From Bacteroidales bacterium UBA4788 (GTDB taxonomy: Bacteria; Bacteroidota; Bacteroidia; Bacteroidales; VadinHA17): DNA of 64,000 nt. The notes beneath the pieces were generated by a model. The model worked only from the letters and a program-made list of their open reading frames with translations, was not told the origin of the DNA and did no database searches. Both the position numbers and the translations under genes were made by a program. Below are positions 27,296 to 36,757 of the stretch, piece by piece. Positions within the stretch are counted from its first letter, which is position 1. Each line of letters starts with the position of its first letter. Location: positions 28,316 to 92,315 of the forward strand of contig DHGW01000049.1 in NCBI GenBank assembly GCA_002402965.1, given 5' to 3'.

Positions 27296-29488
27296 TTACT
27301 TGTCAAGAGAGGCGTTGTAAATTCTTCTTTTTGAGACGGTTACCTCAATTGACCTGTATCCTTTGGCGCTGATGACAAGTGTCTCCGATGCCTCCGGCAT
27401 CACAAACTTGTATTCACCCCTCGCATTGGTCCATGCCTCAGCTGCAGTGTCCTTGACCCTGACAGATGCGCCGGGGATGGGTTCACCGGAAGAATCCGAT
27501 ATGACGCCGGTGATCTCGTTCGGATGTGCTTTAGGCTGGGCACTCCTCTGCAACTGTACGATGTACTGGTTGGCAGACTTTGCAGCCTCATTACCCGGTT
27601 CAATTGCCAGGATTTTATTGTTCTCCTCAGTTGCCTTGGCATAATCACCCATTGTCATGTACATTGTGCTGAGTGAGCTGTGAGCCCTGATCCTGTATAC
27701 AGGCGAGAGGTTCATCATCCTGTTGTAGTATGCTTTTGCCTCATCATACCTTTTGTCCTGCAGTGCCTCATAGCCCAGGTAACGGAGAGCGTCATAGATT
27801 TCCTTGACGTTCCTGACAGAGTCAACAGCTGCCTTCTGCAGAAGAGACTGAAATCTCGGCTTAGCAAGTCCAAGTTCGGAGTCGGGATCCTTTGCGGAAG
27901 CAATGTTGGCCATCCAGAGGTAACCCTGAAGGTTATCGGGGTATTTTGAGATCATTTTCGTGAAGACTGCATCTGCCTTGTCAAATGCCTTATCCTGGTA
28001 GAAAGCGCGTCCTACCTGTACATAGTCGTTCTCGCTGTCACGTCCCTTTTCCAGCAGGTGTGACCATGTCGAGGCGGCATCGGCATAGAGGTGAGCTCCG
28101 TACTGAATAGTTCCCTTCTCATAGACGAGGTTCAGGTCCTCCTCTTCATCGAAATTGATCGCCTTGTCATAAGCTTCGAATGCTTTTGCAAATTCGGCTT
28201 CAGCATTTTTGACCTGGGCGTGGCCTGCTTCAACCTTGGACTGCAGTGTATCAATTGATGCCTTTGCCTTCTCTTTTGCCGGGCTCTTCAGTGTAGCATA
28301 CCTTGCCTGCAGCTTGCTCAGTTCGTCAGCATCGTTGTCGACATCGATTACAAGCTTCGAATAGTTCTGGTTCTTTCTGGCAAGTATTCTTGCATAATAG
28401 ATATAGTCCTTCTTGATGATACGGTCAGCTTCAAGGTTGGCAAAGAGCTTGTCCATATACTGCTTTGCAAGCTCAAAATTGCCCTCCTCATATGCTGAGT
28501 ATCCTGCAATACGGTTCATGTAGGTTCTTGACTGGTCTACGGCAAATATCTCCTCAACAGTCTTGATGACCTCGTCATATTCCTTGGCATAGAAGAGTGC
28601 GTTGACGTACCTGATCTTGGCGGGGATGTTTCCCTGGGTCAGTTCGAGGTACTTCTCAAAGTACTTTTTGGAGTCATTGAACCTGCCAGCACTGGAGTAA
28701 AGCTGTCCCAGTTCCCTGTATGCTGGGGCATAGTTCTGGTCGAGAGCTATTGCCTGTTCATAGTAAGGGATGGCAGCCATCAGGTTACGGCCTTTGACAT
28801 AGACGCTTCCGATCTTCATGTTGGCGGCAGGTGACTGGAGGTCCCAGTCCTGGGCCAGGTTGTAATTTTTGATAGCCTTGGATCCGTCATTGATAAGGAT
28901 GTATATATCACCTGCAATGATGTAGACCTCACTGTTCCTGGGGTCTATTGTCAGTGCCTCCCTGATAAAGGGCAGGGCCTTGCTGGTGTCAACCTGCTCA
29001 AAACGGATATAGGATTCTGCAATCTTCGCCAGTGCATATGCATATGGTTTAGGCTCCTTGATCTTTGTAACCTTCTTGTAGGGAGGAAGGAGGCTTTTGG
29101 CCTTTACCCTGAGTTCCTCGGCCTTTGCTTCCTGAGAGTTCAGGAAGGCAACCTTGGCAAGTCCTATATAATTGAGAGGATCAGCAGCATTGGCCGCAAC
29201 ACCCTTGTCGAAAATATCGGCAGCCTCCTTCGTCGCAATATTGATCGAGTTGGAGATGGTGTCAGCAAAATAGTTCAAAAGCGTGTTCTCACCGTAATGG
29301 AAATAGAGTGCGCTGTTGGCAGGCTCTTTCTGAATCAGTTGCTGGAACAGTGCCTCTGCCTTATCATACTGTTCGTTCTTCGTAAAGGTCCTTGCTTCCT
29401 CGAGGGTCTGAGCCTTGAGCCCCGTGCCAAAGACCATGCAAAATACCGCTGCGGGCAGCAACGCGAGTTTAAAGCTTCTCTTAATCAT
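27296..29488 (-). CDS. Secreted TPR protein with C-terminal carboxypeptidase-regulatory-like domain
   Basis: About 730 residues. A signal peptide (MIKRSFKLALLPAAVFCMVFGTGLKAQ) precedes many tetratricopeptide repeats (for example FHYGENTLL, AYRELGQLYSSAGRFNDSKKYFEKYLEL, TMYMTMGDYAKATEENNKILAIEPGNEAA). The last ~75 residues are a CarboxypepD_reg-like beta domain (NEITGVISDSSGEPIPGASVRVKDTA). It lies between the PstS-like gene and exbB on the same strand. In Bacteroidota such TPR proteins often accompany TonB/ExbBD genes; I infer a periplasmic scaffold, but its job is not established. The start at 29488 is preferred to two upstream Met codons. Confidence 0.85.
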   Translation of the reverse strand: MIKRSFKLALLPAAVFCMVFGTGLKAQTLEEARTFTKNEQYDKAEALFQQLIQKEPANSALYFHYGENTLLNYFADTISNSINIATKEAADIFDKGVAANAADPLNYIGLAKVAFLNSQEAKAEELRVKAKSLLPPYKKVTKIKEPKPYAYALAKIAESYIRFEQVDTSKALPFIREALTIDPRNSEVYIIAGDIYILINDGSKAIKNYNLAQDWDLQSPAANMKIGSVYVKGRNLMAAIPYYEQAIALDQNYAPAYRELGQLYSSAGRFNDSKKYFEKYLELTQGNIPAKIRYVNALFYAKEYDEVIKTVEEIFAVDQSRTYMNRIAGYSAYEEGNFELAKQYMDKLFANLEADRIIKKDYIYYARILARKNQNYSKLVIDVDNDADELSKLQARYATLKSPAKEKAKASIDTLQSKVEAGHAQVKNAEAEFAKAFEAYDKAINFDEEEDLNLVYEKGTIQYGAHLYADAASTWSHLLEKGRDSENDYVQVGRAFYQDKAFDKADAVFTKMISKYPDNLQGYLWMANIASAKDPDSELGLAKPRFQSLLQKAAVDSVRNVKEIYDALRYLGYEALQDKRYDEAKAYYNRMMNLSPVYRIRAHSSLSTMYMTMGDYAKATEENNKILAIEPGNEAAKSANQYIVQLQRSAQPKAHPNEITGVISDSSGEPIPGASVRVKDTAAEAWTNARGEYKFVMPEASETLVISAKGYRSIEVTVSKRRIYNASLDK

Positions 29489-29503
29489 TGTCATCAAGTT
29501 TAG

Positions 29504-30463
29504 TTACTCATTTTTTGTCTGTATAATCCGGATCGGCATCGTTGCCGGAACAAGACCCGACTTAAGTATTATCCTTTGTCCCTTTTCTCCTGCAACAAAA
29601 CTTACAAATCCCGAGCCAAGACCTGCGAACGATTCCCTGGTATGCATAATCATCTCACGTACAAATGGATAGGATTTGTTGTATATATGCCCCTGCAGGG
29701 GAAGGTAATAGGAGCCCTTGTCAAGATAGGGCTGTGACACAGCTGCGACCTTAATCTTGCTGAGCATGCTGAAGCTCAGCGGATCATCCTCATCGCTGAT
29801 CCAGTTGACGCTTACAATTCCAAGTGCTCCCGGGCTGTTCGAAACGTAGTCTATCACCTCGGGGTTGGTTTTCACGGCATAAAAGTTCGAACCCAGATCT
29901 TCAGGGAGTTCAAACAGTTCCCTGAAGTATCTTATGTTGCCTGACCGGACGTTGTCAAATACGATATTGATCTGTCCCAGCCTGGAGGCAGGATTGATCT
30001 GCTTCCAGTCTGTCACCGTCCCGCTGAAGATATCCTTCACGTTCTGATAAGTGAGAAGCGAATCTGCGTTGCTTCGGTGCATCACCAGGGCAATGGCGTC
30101 ATATGCCACAACGGTACTGCGCACCACGGTCTGGAGGTCGAGCAACAACTGTCTCTGGTCATCTGTGGGAGTCCATGAAGAAGCGATGACTTTTACGGAA
30201 TCATTCAGGAAGAAGGCCACGAGCTCATTCTCAGGCATATAAAGAGGTGTGATCTCTGCATAGTTATAGAGTGCGGTGAAGGTATCAAGCTCCGCTTTAA
30301 TGATCGGCTGAAACGAGTCATCCGCGGCGATCCTGATTTTACCCGAGGTTGGGGTTTCCTTCAGAGCTGCTGTTCCCCTGTTTCCGCAGCCTGTCATGGA
30401 AATCAGGAGGACTGATACGAGCATAACGGCAAGAGCTGCCGCCGGGCTTTTCTGTCTGTTCAT
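29504..30463 (-). CDS. PstS-like substrate-binding lipoprotein in the TonB operon
   Basis: A 319-residue lipoprotein (lipobox at ISMTGC) with a type II periplasmic-binding fold like PstS: GKIRIAADDSFQPIIKAELDTF at the start, then YQNVKDIFSGTVTDWKQINP and DNVRSGNIRYFRELF. No pstA, pstB or pstC genes are nearby; instead it is followed by TPR, exbB, exbD, exbD and tonB. This arrangement is common in Bacteroidota and suggests a role tied to the TonB motor rather than to an ABC importer. The ligand, probably an oxyanion, is inferred from the fold only. Confidence 0.85.
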   Translation of the reverse strand: MNRQKSPAAALAVMLVSVLLISMTGCGNRGTAALKETPTSGKIRIAADDSFQPIIKAELDTFTALYNYAEITPLYMPENELVAFFLNDSVKVIASSWTPTDDQRQLLLDLQTVVRSTVVAYDAIALVMHRSNADSLLTYQNVKDIFSGTVTDWKQINPASRLGQINIVFDNVRSGNIRYFRELFELPEDLGSNFYAVKTNPEVIDYVSNSPGALGIVSVNWISDEDDPLSFSMLSKIKVAAVSQPYLDKGSYYLPLQGHIYNKSYPFVREMIMHTRESFAGLGSGFVSFVAGEKGQRIILKSGLVPATMPIRIIQTKNE

Positions 30464-30636
30464 CGTTCCTCTAGTTTTCAACTTGCTATGAGCCACAATA
30501 TTAATAATTATCTCTTTATCTTCGCATCTGTAAGGCTCTAAATTTCATGCCTTACCTTCATTATCCCTTTCAAAGTCTGTGCCACCAATTTAATATGACC
30601 GCCCGGGAGTGCCTTTACCCTTTGCTGATCAGTACA

Positions 30637-30867
30637 TTATTCGTTACTTTCATCCTTGCTGAAAAAACTGTCCCTGATCTTTTCATACGAAACAAAGACT
30701 CTGTAGATCGCATAGATGAACAGGGGGACTGCCAGGATGATCCTCATTGCCCTGTCAATATCAAAGATTTCGGTGGTGAGAAGGAATAGCGCCAGGCCGA
30801 AATAGAAGAAGACCATCACGGTTCCGAAGATTGCAAAAACCTTGTCATACATTTTGTTGCTGTTCAT
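30637..30867 (-). CDS. Small two-helix membrane protein, function unknown
   Basis: A 76-residue protein (MNSNKMYDKVFAIFGTVMVFF...) with two predicted membrane helices (about 8-30 and 39-60) and a charged C-terminus (SYEKIRDSFFSKDESNE). A start at 30876 would add three residues, but the -7 element at 30887-30894 makes 30867 more likely. It lies upstream of the PstS-like gene on the same strand, about 170 bases away, and may be part of that transcript. I recall similar small proteins upstream of Bacteroidota TonB operons but cannot assign a function. Confidence 0.7.
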   Translation of the reverse strand: MNSNKMYDKVFAIFGTVMVFFYFGLALFLLTTEIFDIDRAMRIILAVPLFIYAIYRVFVSYEKIRDSFFSKDESNE

Positions 30868-30886
30868 TTTAATCATGTTAAGCGGA

Positions 30887-30894
30887 CAAATATA
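30887..30894 (-). promoter_or_regulatory. Bacteroidota -7 element (TATATTTG), possible promoter of the TonB operon
   Basis: On the minus strand TATATTTG fits TAnnTTTG, 20 bases before the ATG at 30867. No other convincing element was seen before the PstS-like gene, so this may drive the whole run from 30867 to 24230. Confidence 0.45.
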
Positions 30895-30944
30895 TTATTT
30901 ATATCTTTTTTTGTTGCTGACATAGCTTATTAATTGGCAAAAAA

Positions 30945-30973
30945 AAAGAGAGCCGTGTGTACGGCTCTCTCTT
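30945..30973 (-). terminator. Intrinsic terminator of the POT transporter gene
   Basis: Arms AGAGAGCCG and CGGCTCTCT with a TGTGTA loop. Read on the minus strand the stem is followed by a T-run, just after the stop of the POT gene. Confidence 0.8.
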
Positions 30974-30992
30974 GATCCGGTTTGAGTTCCGG

Positions 30993-32777
30993 TTATTTTG
31001 TGGCGTTTTCGAGTCTCTTCATGAGAGTGAAAATAAATGCTGCGGCAACCAGGCAGCAGGCAATGAAAACAAGCCATAACTGCCATATTTCTATTTTGTC
31101 ATAGAGCTTTCCGGGAACGCTCAGGAGCTTGTTGCCAATCGCGGTGGCGAGCAGCCAGCCGCCCTGCATCAGGCCCTGGAACCTTGAAGGTGCTACCTTT
31201 GATACAAATGATAACCCCATCGGGCTGAGAAACAGCTCGGCTACAGTAAGAATCAGGTATGTCCCGATAAGCCAATAGGGGGTTACTCTCAGTGTTTCAG
31301 ACACCGGTGAGCCTGCAAGTTCAGGCTGGGATGGAAGTGAAACTGATGAGAGGAGCATTACCACGAAACCAATTGCGGCAAGTATCATCCCAAACCCGAT
31401 CTTTTTCGGTGTGGAAGGTTCGATATTCTTTTTATTAAGCCATGCGAAGAATCCCATCACGGGAAAGGTCAGCGATACAACAAACAGCGGGTTGAAGCTC
31501 TGGAAGACCTCCGGGGCTATCGGATTCATATCGTTTCTTCCTGTAAGCCAGAAATAGCCAAAAGTCAGGGCAGCTGCAAACAGGGCACCACCGATGATTC
31601 TTGTCCTTGCAGGGCTTGTTTTTTTGACAAGGAGCACAAGGCCAAGCACTGAAAAAACCACAGCCAGCAAAGAAGGCAGGGTGAAGAAGATATATGTAAG
31701 TCGGCTAACTTCCTTTACCGTATAGTCACGCGCAAACCAGGTGAGCGTAAGGCCGTTCTGATGGAATGACATCCAGAAGAAGATTACAACGAAGAAAACC
31801 ATTATAAGTGCAGAAACCCTGCTCATCTCTTCCCTCTTTGCACTTACAAGTATCCAAACCACAAAACCAGCAAACAGTCCGTAGGCGAGGGCGTCCTTGT
31901 AATTAACGAGGAATGAAAGGGCAAACGCGGTAAGACCCATGGCAAGAGCAGCGCCGATGAATGCCCATGGCTTGAATTCCATTTTCGGGCCGGCAGATTC
32001 CTTTGCAACCTTCTCCTTATTGGGAAGCAGGTGCTTGAAGATTACGAATACAAGCAGGGAAATTACCATTGCACCTGCAGCAATACCAAAGGCATAGTTG
32101 TAACCCTTTGAAAAGACTTCCAGGTAGCTGGTTGCAAATGCGCCAAGATCAGTTACGGGTCCTGAAATGCTTGCCTTGTCAGCCAGTTGCTGGAAGGTGG
32201 AAGTGTCTGTCAGTATATTGTTGTTATACTGGTGACAGAGCGCCGGGAGGCTTCCGTCATGCAGGAATCCGTTTGTCTTCAGCCACCAGTTCCTGATGCC
32301 CGTTGCTGCATAGGGGGCAAAAACCGCACCTATGTTTATACCCATATAAAAAATCATGAAGGCTGAATCCCTCAGCTTTGAATACTTTGGGTCATCATAC
32401 ATCTGTCCTACAACTGCCTGCAGGTTCCCCTTGAAAAGTCCGTTCCCGAAAGCGATTGTGAAGAGGGCTATCACAGTGAGAGTCTGTGACATGCCGGGAA
32501 TCGCCATGAAGATGTACCCGCCGAACATGATGATAATGCCGGTAAGTATAACAGCCTTGTATTTGCTTGTGGCATCTGCCAGGATACCTCCGAACAGGGC
32601 GAGGGCATAGATGGCAAAATAGAACCAGCTGTAAATCTCGGAGGAATTCTCGGCTGACAGGCCGTATCTCGCCTGCAGGAAAAGAACCAGGATTGCCATC
32701 ATTGTGTAAAAGCCGAACCTTTCACCCATGTTGGCGAAGAAGGCAACAATGAGACCCTTTGGATGATTTTTGAGCAT
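30993..32777 (-). CDS. POT/PTR2 family proton-dependent peptide transporter
   Basis: A 594-residue membrane protein of the proton-dependent oligopeptide transporter family. The family start MLKNHPKGLIVAFFANMGERFGFYTMMAILVLFL carries the ExxER-type proton motif (here MGERFGFY); GNGLFKGNLQAVVGQMYDD is the second family signature. It has about 14 hydrophobic helices. It imports di- and tripeptides, matching the many peptidases in the window (DPP III, PepD, M24). The promoter element is at 32818-32825 and the terminator at 30945-30973, so it is probably monocistronic. Confidence 0.92.
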   Translation of the reverse strand: MLKNHPKGLIVAFFANMGERFGFYTMMAILVLFLQARYGLSAENSSEIYSWFYFAIYALALFGGILADATSKYKAVILTGIIIMFGGYIFMAIPGMSQTLTVIALFTIAFGNGLFKGNLQAVVGQMYDDPKYSKLRDSAFMIFYMGINIGAVFAPYAATGIRNWWLKTNGFLHDGSLPALCHQYNNNILTDTSTFQQLADKASISGPVTDLGAFATSYLEVFSKGYNYAFGIAAGAMVISLLVFVIFKHLLPNKEKVAKESAGPKMEFKPWAFIGAALAMGLTAFALSFLVNYKDALAYGLFAGFVVWILVSAKREEMSRVSALIMVFFVVIFFWMSFHQNGLTLTWFARDYTVKEVSRLTYIFFTLPSLLAVVFSVLGLVLLVKKTSPARTRIIGGALFAAALTFGYFWLTGRNDMNPIAPEVFQSFNPLFVVSLTFPVMGFFAWLNKKNIEPSTPKKIGFGMILAAIGFVVMLLSSVSLPSQPELAGSPVSETLRVTPYWLIGTYLILTVAELFLSPMGLSFVSKVAPSRFQGLMQGGWLLATAIGNKLLSVPGKLYDKIEIWQLWLVFIACCLVAAAFIFTLMKRLENATK

Positions 32778-32817
32778 AGTTTTCTGTATTAGTTGGTTTA
32801 GTTTATTCTGATGGTGA

Positions 32818-32825
32818 CAAATATA
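32818..32825 (-). promoter_or_regulatory. Bacteroidota -7 element (TATATTTG) for POT gene
   Basis: TATATTTG on the minus strand, 40 bases before the start at 32777, in the divergent gap with the NAD(P)HX repair gene. Confidence 0.5.
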
Positions 32826-32891
32826 TTAATCTTTTTAATCTGCAGATATGCATAATATCTTATAGAAATTATTTTGCATCGTCTATATTTT

Positions 32892-32899
32892 TACATTTG
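32892..32899 (+). promoter_or_regulatory. Bacteroidota -7 element (TACATTTG) for NAD(P)HX repair gene
   Basis: TACATTTG fits TAnnTTTG, 24 bases before the ATG at 32924. Confidence 0.5.
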
Positions 32900-32923
32900 T
32901 AACCTCAGTACAAGCGCTATAGT

Positions 32924-34453
32924 ATGAAGATTTTCACATCCGCAGAGATACGGGAAATTGATGCAGCAACAATCCGTCTCGAGCCTGTGACGCCGGCAGG
33001 GCTGATGGAACGTGCTGCCACCACACTCTTTCAACGCATCAAGGACATTGTTGCACCAGAAAGGAAGATTAATGTTTTTGCCGGGCCCGGAAACAACGGC
33101 GGTGACGGGCTGGTTCTTGCAAAGCTTATGCATGAGGACGGTTATTTTGTCAGGGTCTTTGTTGTTGAGACCGGTTCTGCCCGCAGCAATGAATTCCGGT
33201 TGAATTCAGACCGTCTTGAAAGGAGTGGTATCATTCCGTTCCTTCTTGCTGACACTGCGCAGTTTCCGGCCATCGGGAGGGATGAGGTGATCATTGATGC
33301 CATCTTCGGTACCGGTCTCCGTAAACCGCCGGCAGGCATTGCTGCGGAGGTAATCCGCCGGATAAATGAGACATGCGCCTTTATAATCTCAGTGGATGTA
33401 CCCTCCGGGCTATTCTGTGAAGATAACTCCTCCTCCGACAGAGACTCTGTTGTCAGGGCCACACAAACGATTACCTTCCAGTTCCCTAAGCTGGCATTCT
33501 TGTTTGCAGGATACGGAATATATACCGGCACATGGGAGGTTATTGACATCGGGCTTCATTCAGAGACCATCTCGGCGATGAAAACACCTTACCATTATAT
33601 TTTACGTGAGAATGTAAGGCCCTTGCTGAAGACGAGGTGCAAGTTTGACCATAAGGGCACCTTTGGTCATGCTCTGCTCGTTGCCGGCAGCTACGGCAAG
33701 GCTGGTGCTGCCATTCTCTCTGCAGGTGCTGCGCTGCGTACCGGCTCCGGCCTGGTGACGGTACACACTCCCGCATCATCTGTGCTTGCCCTTCAGGCTG
33801 CCCTCCCGGAGGCAATGGTATCACCTGATCCTGGCAGCAGCAATGTGACAGCCCTCCCGGACCTGACGCAGTATGACGCCATAGGAGCAGGGCCCGGACT
33901 GGGTACCGATCCTGACACCGCCACGGTCCTGAAGAGCTTGCTCGAGAGAGCGGCTGTGCCTGTGGTGTTAGACGCCGACGCACTGAATATCCTGTCACAG
34001 CACCGTGAATGGTTTGACCTGCTTTCCCCGCGCACCATCCTGACTCCCCATCCGGGCGAGTTTCGCAGGCTGACCGGGACTGAGAGCAGCGACTTCCGGC
34101 TGATGGAGGAACAGAGGGACTTCGCCGTAAGGCACAGGTGCGTTGTGGTACTTAAAGGCGCTTACACTTCCGTTGCACTGCCTGACGGCATGGTCTATTT
34201 CAACAGCACCGGAAACCCTGGAATGGCAACCGGGGGAAGCGGTGACGTGCTTACAGGAATGATCACTTCCCTGCTTGCCCAGGGCTACGAACCTGCCGAT
34301 GCAGCCATCACCGGGGTATATCTTCACGGACTTTCAGGTGATATTGCCCTCAGAATCCATTCGGAAGAATCGGTCATCGCCGGGGACATCCTGATGAACA
34401 TCGGACGCGCGTTCCGTGAAACTCATTTTACTAACTTCAGTGTCTATCTATAA
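32924..34453 (+). CDS. nnr: Bifunctional NAD(P)HX epimerase / ADP-dependent NAD(P)HX dehydratase
   Basis: A 509-residue fusion. The N-terminal ~215 residues are the YjeF_N epimerase (FAGPGNNGGDGLVLAKLM, IDAIFGTGLRKP, SVDVPSGLFC). The C-terminal part is a carbohydrate kinase-like dehydratase (GHALLVAGSYGKAGAAILSAGAALRTGSGLVTVHTP, AIGAGPGLGTDPDTA, LTPHPGEFRRL, GNPGMATGGSGDVLTGMI). It repairs hydrated NADH and NADPH in the cytoplasm. Its stop overlaps the next gene's start (TAATG), so the two are translationally coupled. Confidence 0.93.
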   Translation: MKIFTSAEIREIDAATIRLEPVTPAGLMERAATTLFQRIKDIVAPERKINVFAGPGNNGGDGLVLAKLMHEDGYFVRVFVVETGSARSNEFRLNSDRLERSGIIPFLLADTAQFPAIGRDEVIIDAIFGTGLRKPPAGIAAEVIRRINETCAFIISVDVPSGLFCEDNSSSDRDSVVRATQTITFQFPKLAFLFAGYGIYTGTWEVIDIGLHSETISAMKTPYHYILRENVRPLLKTRCKFDHKGTFGHALLVAGSYGKAGAAILSAGAALRTGSGLVTVHTPASSVLALQAALPEAMVSPDPGSSNVTALPDLTQYDAIGAGPGLGTDPDTATVLKSLLERAAVPVVLDADALNILSQHREWFDLLSPRTILTPHPGEFRRLTGTESSDFRLMEEQRDFAVRHRCVVVLKGAYTSVALPDGMVYFNSTGNPGMATGGSGDVLTGMITSLLAQGYEPADAAITGVYLHGLSGDIALRIHSEESVIAGDILMNIGRAFRETHFTNFSVYL

Positions 34454-35592
34454 TGGTTGAAATGAAAAGAAGAACTGCCTTATTGCTGCCTTTAGTTGCC
34501 GTTATGGCCGTTATGGCCGCAGGCTGCTCCGTAATCGGGGGGAAAACCACAGGAGATATTGTAGTATTGCCGCTCGGTGATGAGGTAAGGGTGACGGAGG
34601 GAAGTGTTGTTTATGCACTGCCTCTCACTGTGTTTGAAATCGATGTCACCGCTGAGAAGCGGATTGAGATACCCGGCCCCTATGCCCGCTACGCGGAAGA
34701 GATGACAGGACTTGACAAGGTCATAACGGCCGAAGATGAATCATGGAGCCTTGTAGATGTAAGCCTTAATACCATCGAGGAGCTTGACCCGTCACAGTTC
34801 TACGTCATCCAGGGGACAACCCTGATGCAGACTAATATGCTTGCGCTAAGGAAGAACGGGCTTGTGCTTGACATCAACCCGAACCTGTATGACCATGCGG
34901 CATATAGCCACCTGCAAAATGGCACCGACTATGCCGGACCGCTTTTTCCTGACAGGGGAGCTTATGAATATGTATCAACAAAGACTGACACTGCCTACCG
35001 CCTGGTCAAGGCTGACACAGCATTCATCAGAGTGCCATACCTGGTCCAGAAGAAGCAGGGCATGACAGTGGAGACGGAGGCCCGCGAGGCTGCCGACAGG
35101 CTGCTTGAGCTCCGGGAGGGAAGGCACATGATCCTGACGGGCGAGACAAACATCTTCCCTCAGGACGGAGCCGCCATTGACGAGATCAACAGGCTCGAGA
35201 GAGAATACATGGCACTTTTTGCCGGTAAGACATGGACAGAGAGAAAACACTTCCGCATCTGGGTCACCCCTGACCTCTCCATGGCCGGGAGTAAGACCAC
35301 CATCTTTACCTTCTCGGAGAACCTCGGGGTGAATACCTCTGCCGGAGGTCCGGGAGAGCCGGTGCAGATGGAGATTATCCCCTCGGGCAAGACCAGGGAG
35401 CTTAACCTGATCATGACGCCGGTCTCCTCACAGAAAGAGCTGTCAGCAACGGACAAGCTGTACTACAGGGTGCCTGATGTGGCAGAGATTACTCTCACAA
35501 TAGGTGAGGAGAGGCTCTGCACTGCCCGCAAACTGATCTATCAGTTTGGCAACACGGTCACACTTCCCTCTAACTTCATTATAGGGAAATAA
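34453..35592 (+). CDS. DUF4831 family lipoprotein
   Basis: A 379-residue lipoprotein (lipobox in VMAAGCS) that matches the Bacteroidota DUF4831 family as I know it: EGSVVYALPLTVFEIDVTAEKRIEIPGPYARYAEEMTG near the start and a beta-rich remainder. Function unknown. The ATG at 34453 overlaps the stop of the nnr gene by one base; a second ATG three codons later is equally possible. Coupling to nnr is probably organisational. Confidence 0.78.
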   Translation: MVEMKRRTALLLPLVAVMAVMAAGCSVIGGKTTGDIVVLPLGDEVRVTEGSVVYALPLTVFEIDVTAEKRIEIPGPYARYAEEMTGLDKVITAEDESWSLVDVSLNTIEELDPSQFYVIQGTTLMQTNMLALRKNGLVLDINPNLYDHAAYSHLQNGTDYAGPLFPDRGAYEYVSTKTDTAYRLVKADTAFIRVPYLVQKKQGMTVETEAREAADRLLELREGRHMILTGETNIFPQDGAAIDEINRLEREYMALFAGKTWTERKHFRIWVTPDLSMAGSKTTIFTFSENLGVNTSAGGPGEPVQMEIIPSGKTRELNLIMTPVSSQKELSATDKLYYRVPDVAEITLTIGEERLCTARKLIYQFGNTVTLPSNFIIGK

Positions 35593-35678
35593 AGGCGGGG
35601 ACCATTGACTCGGCCTCCAATAAAAACCATGGAAGTACTGGCCGGAAAATTATGGTTTGGGAAATCAGCGAGTGTGAT

Positions 35679-36743
35679 CTACTGTTGCTCCAGGAGTTCC
35701 AGGAATGCTTTTTCTCTGCGTGAAATGTGGAACCTTTCTGAAATCCTCTCCCTGGCTTTCAACCCCAGCTGACGGCGGACATCCGGTCCGGTGCGAAGTA
35801 TCTCTTCAAACCTCGCTTCAAGATAATCCTTCTCCGGGCTGCTCATTATAAATCCCGTGTCACCGATGATGGCAGGTATTGCCCCGACTGAGGAACCAAC
35901 CGGGATACAGTGGCACAGCATCGCTTCGCAGAGTGCATTGGGGAATCCTTCAGATACTGAAAGCTGAAGCACGAACCGGCTTTCTGCCAGCAGGCCGATG
36001 AACTTCTCCTTCGGAAGAAAGGGATAGAGGTTCAGGTTGGAGGGGAGAGGGGTCAATCGGGCAGCCACGGCGTCGGAGATGCCCACCAGGGTAAAGTTGC
36101 AGTGACTGAATCGCTCTGCGAGGTGAATTATGAGATCAACACCCTTCACCCTCACGCGCATCATGTTGCTGACAGGGGCAACAGCTATGAAGCTGTTCTC
36201 CTTCTTGACAGCCGGGTCACTGTTGAAGAATTCAGGATCAAAACCGTTGTGTATCACCCGGTAAGGGGTTCTGAGGCGCGGGAAGAAGTATTTGAAGCCC
36301 TGTTTTGGATAATCCGCCTTTTCAAGCCAGGTGTAGTCTGAAAGCGCCAGTGACCCATCCACGGGCAGCAGTTCTGTGCAGAGCTGAAACGACCACCTGA
36401 TAAAGGTTCGCATCAGCGGCTTGCGCAGGCTTCCGTAATTAAGTGAGGGAAATGAGACACAGTCAGTCCCGCCTGGTATGATATAGACAGGCCTTCCGGC
36501 AACCTTACCGAATATTGCCGGGAGGAAGGACCAGTAACCGCCGAACATTACGAAAATTGCCTTGCATGAACGAATATGCCCGGCAAGAAAAAAGAACTGT
36601 CTGATAAAATGGAGTGGTGTGCCGCTTTTGTTTCTCCAGGTATGCGCCGGTGTGACTACAATATATTTACGCGAAAGGAAGGCAATGTCTTTTTGAATGA
36701 ATGTCGAATTGTCAGGAAATATATATAGGATCTTTTCCTTCAT
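35679..36743 (-). CDS. Glycosyltransferase, GT4-like
   Basis: A 354-residue GT-B type glycosyltransferase. The C-terminal half has the family 1/4 pattern: PYRVIHNGFDPEFF, KENSFIAVAPVSNMMRVRVKGVDLIIHLAERF, YPFLPKEKFIGLLAESRFVLQLSVSEGFPNALCEAMLCHCIPVGSSVGAIPAIIGDTGF with the conserved E-x7-E-like acidic pair. It probably adds a sugar to a surface glycan. It follows a small methyltransferase gene on the same strand by 14 bases; donor and acceptor are unknown. Confidence 0.85.
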   Translation of the reverse strand: MKEKILYIFPDNSTFIQKDIAFLSRKYIVVTPAHTWRNKSGTPLHFIRQFFFLAGHIRSCKAIFVMFGGYWSFLPAIFGKVAGRPVYIIPGGTDCVSFPSLNYGSLRKPLMRTFIRWSFQLCTELLPVDGSLALSDYTWLEKADYPKQGFKYFFPRLRTPYRVIHNGFDPEFFNSDPAVKKENSFIAVAPVSNMMRVRVKGVDLIIHLAERFSHCNFTLVGISDAVAARLTPLPSNLNLYPFLPKEKFIGLLAESRFVLQLSVSEGFPNALCEAMLCHCIPVGSSVGAIPAIIGDTGFIMSSPEKDYLEARFEEILRTGPDVRRQLGLKARERISERFHISRREKAFLELLEQQ

Positions 36744-36757
36744 CCGGGTTGGTAAGG

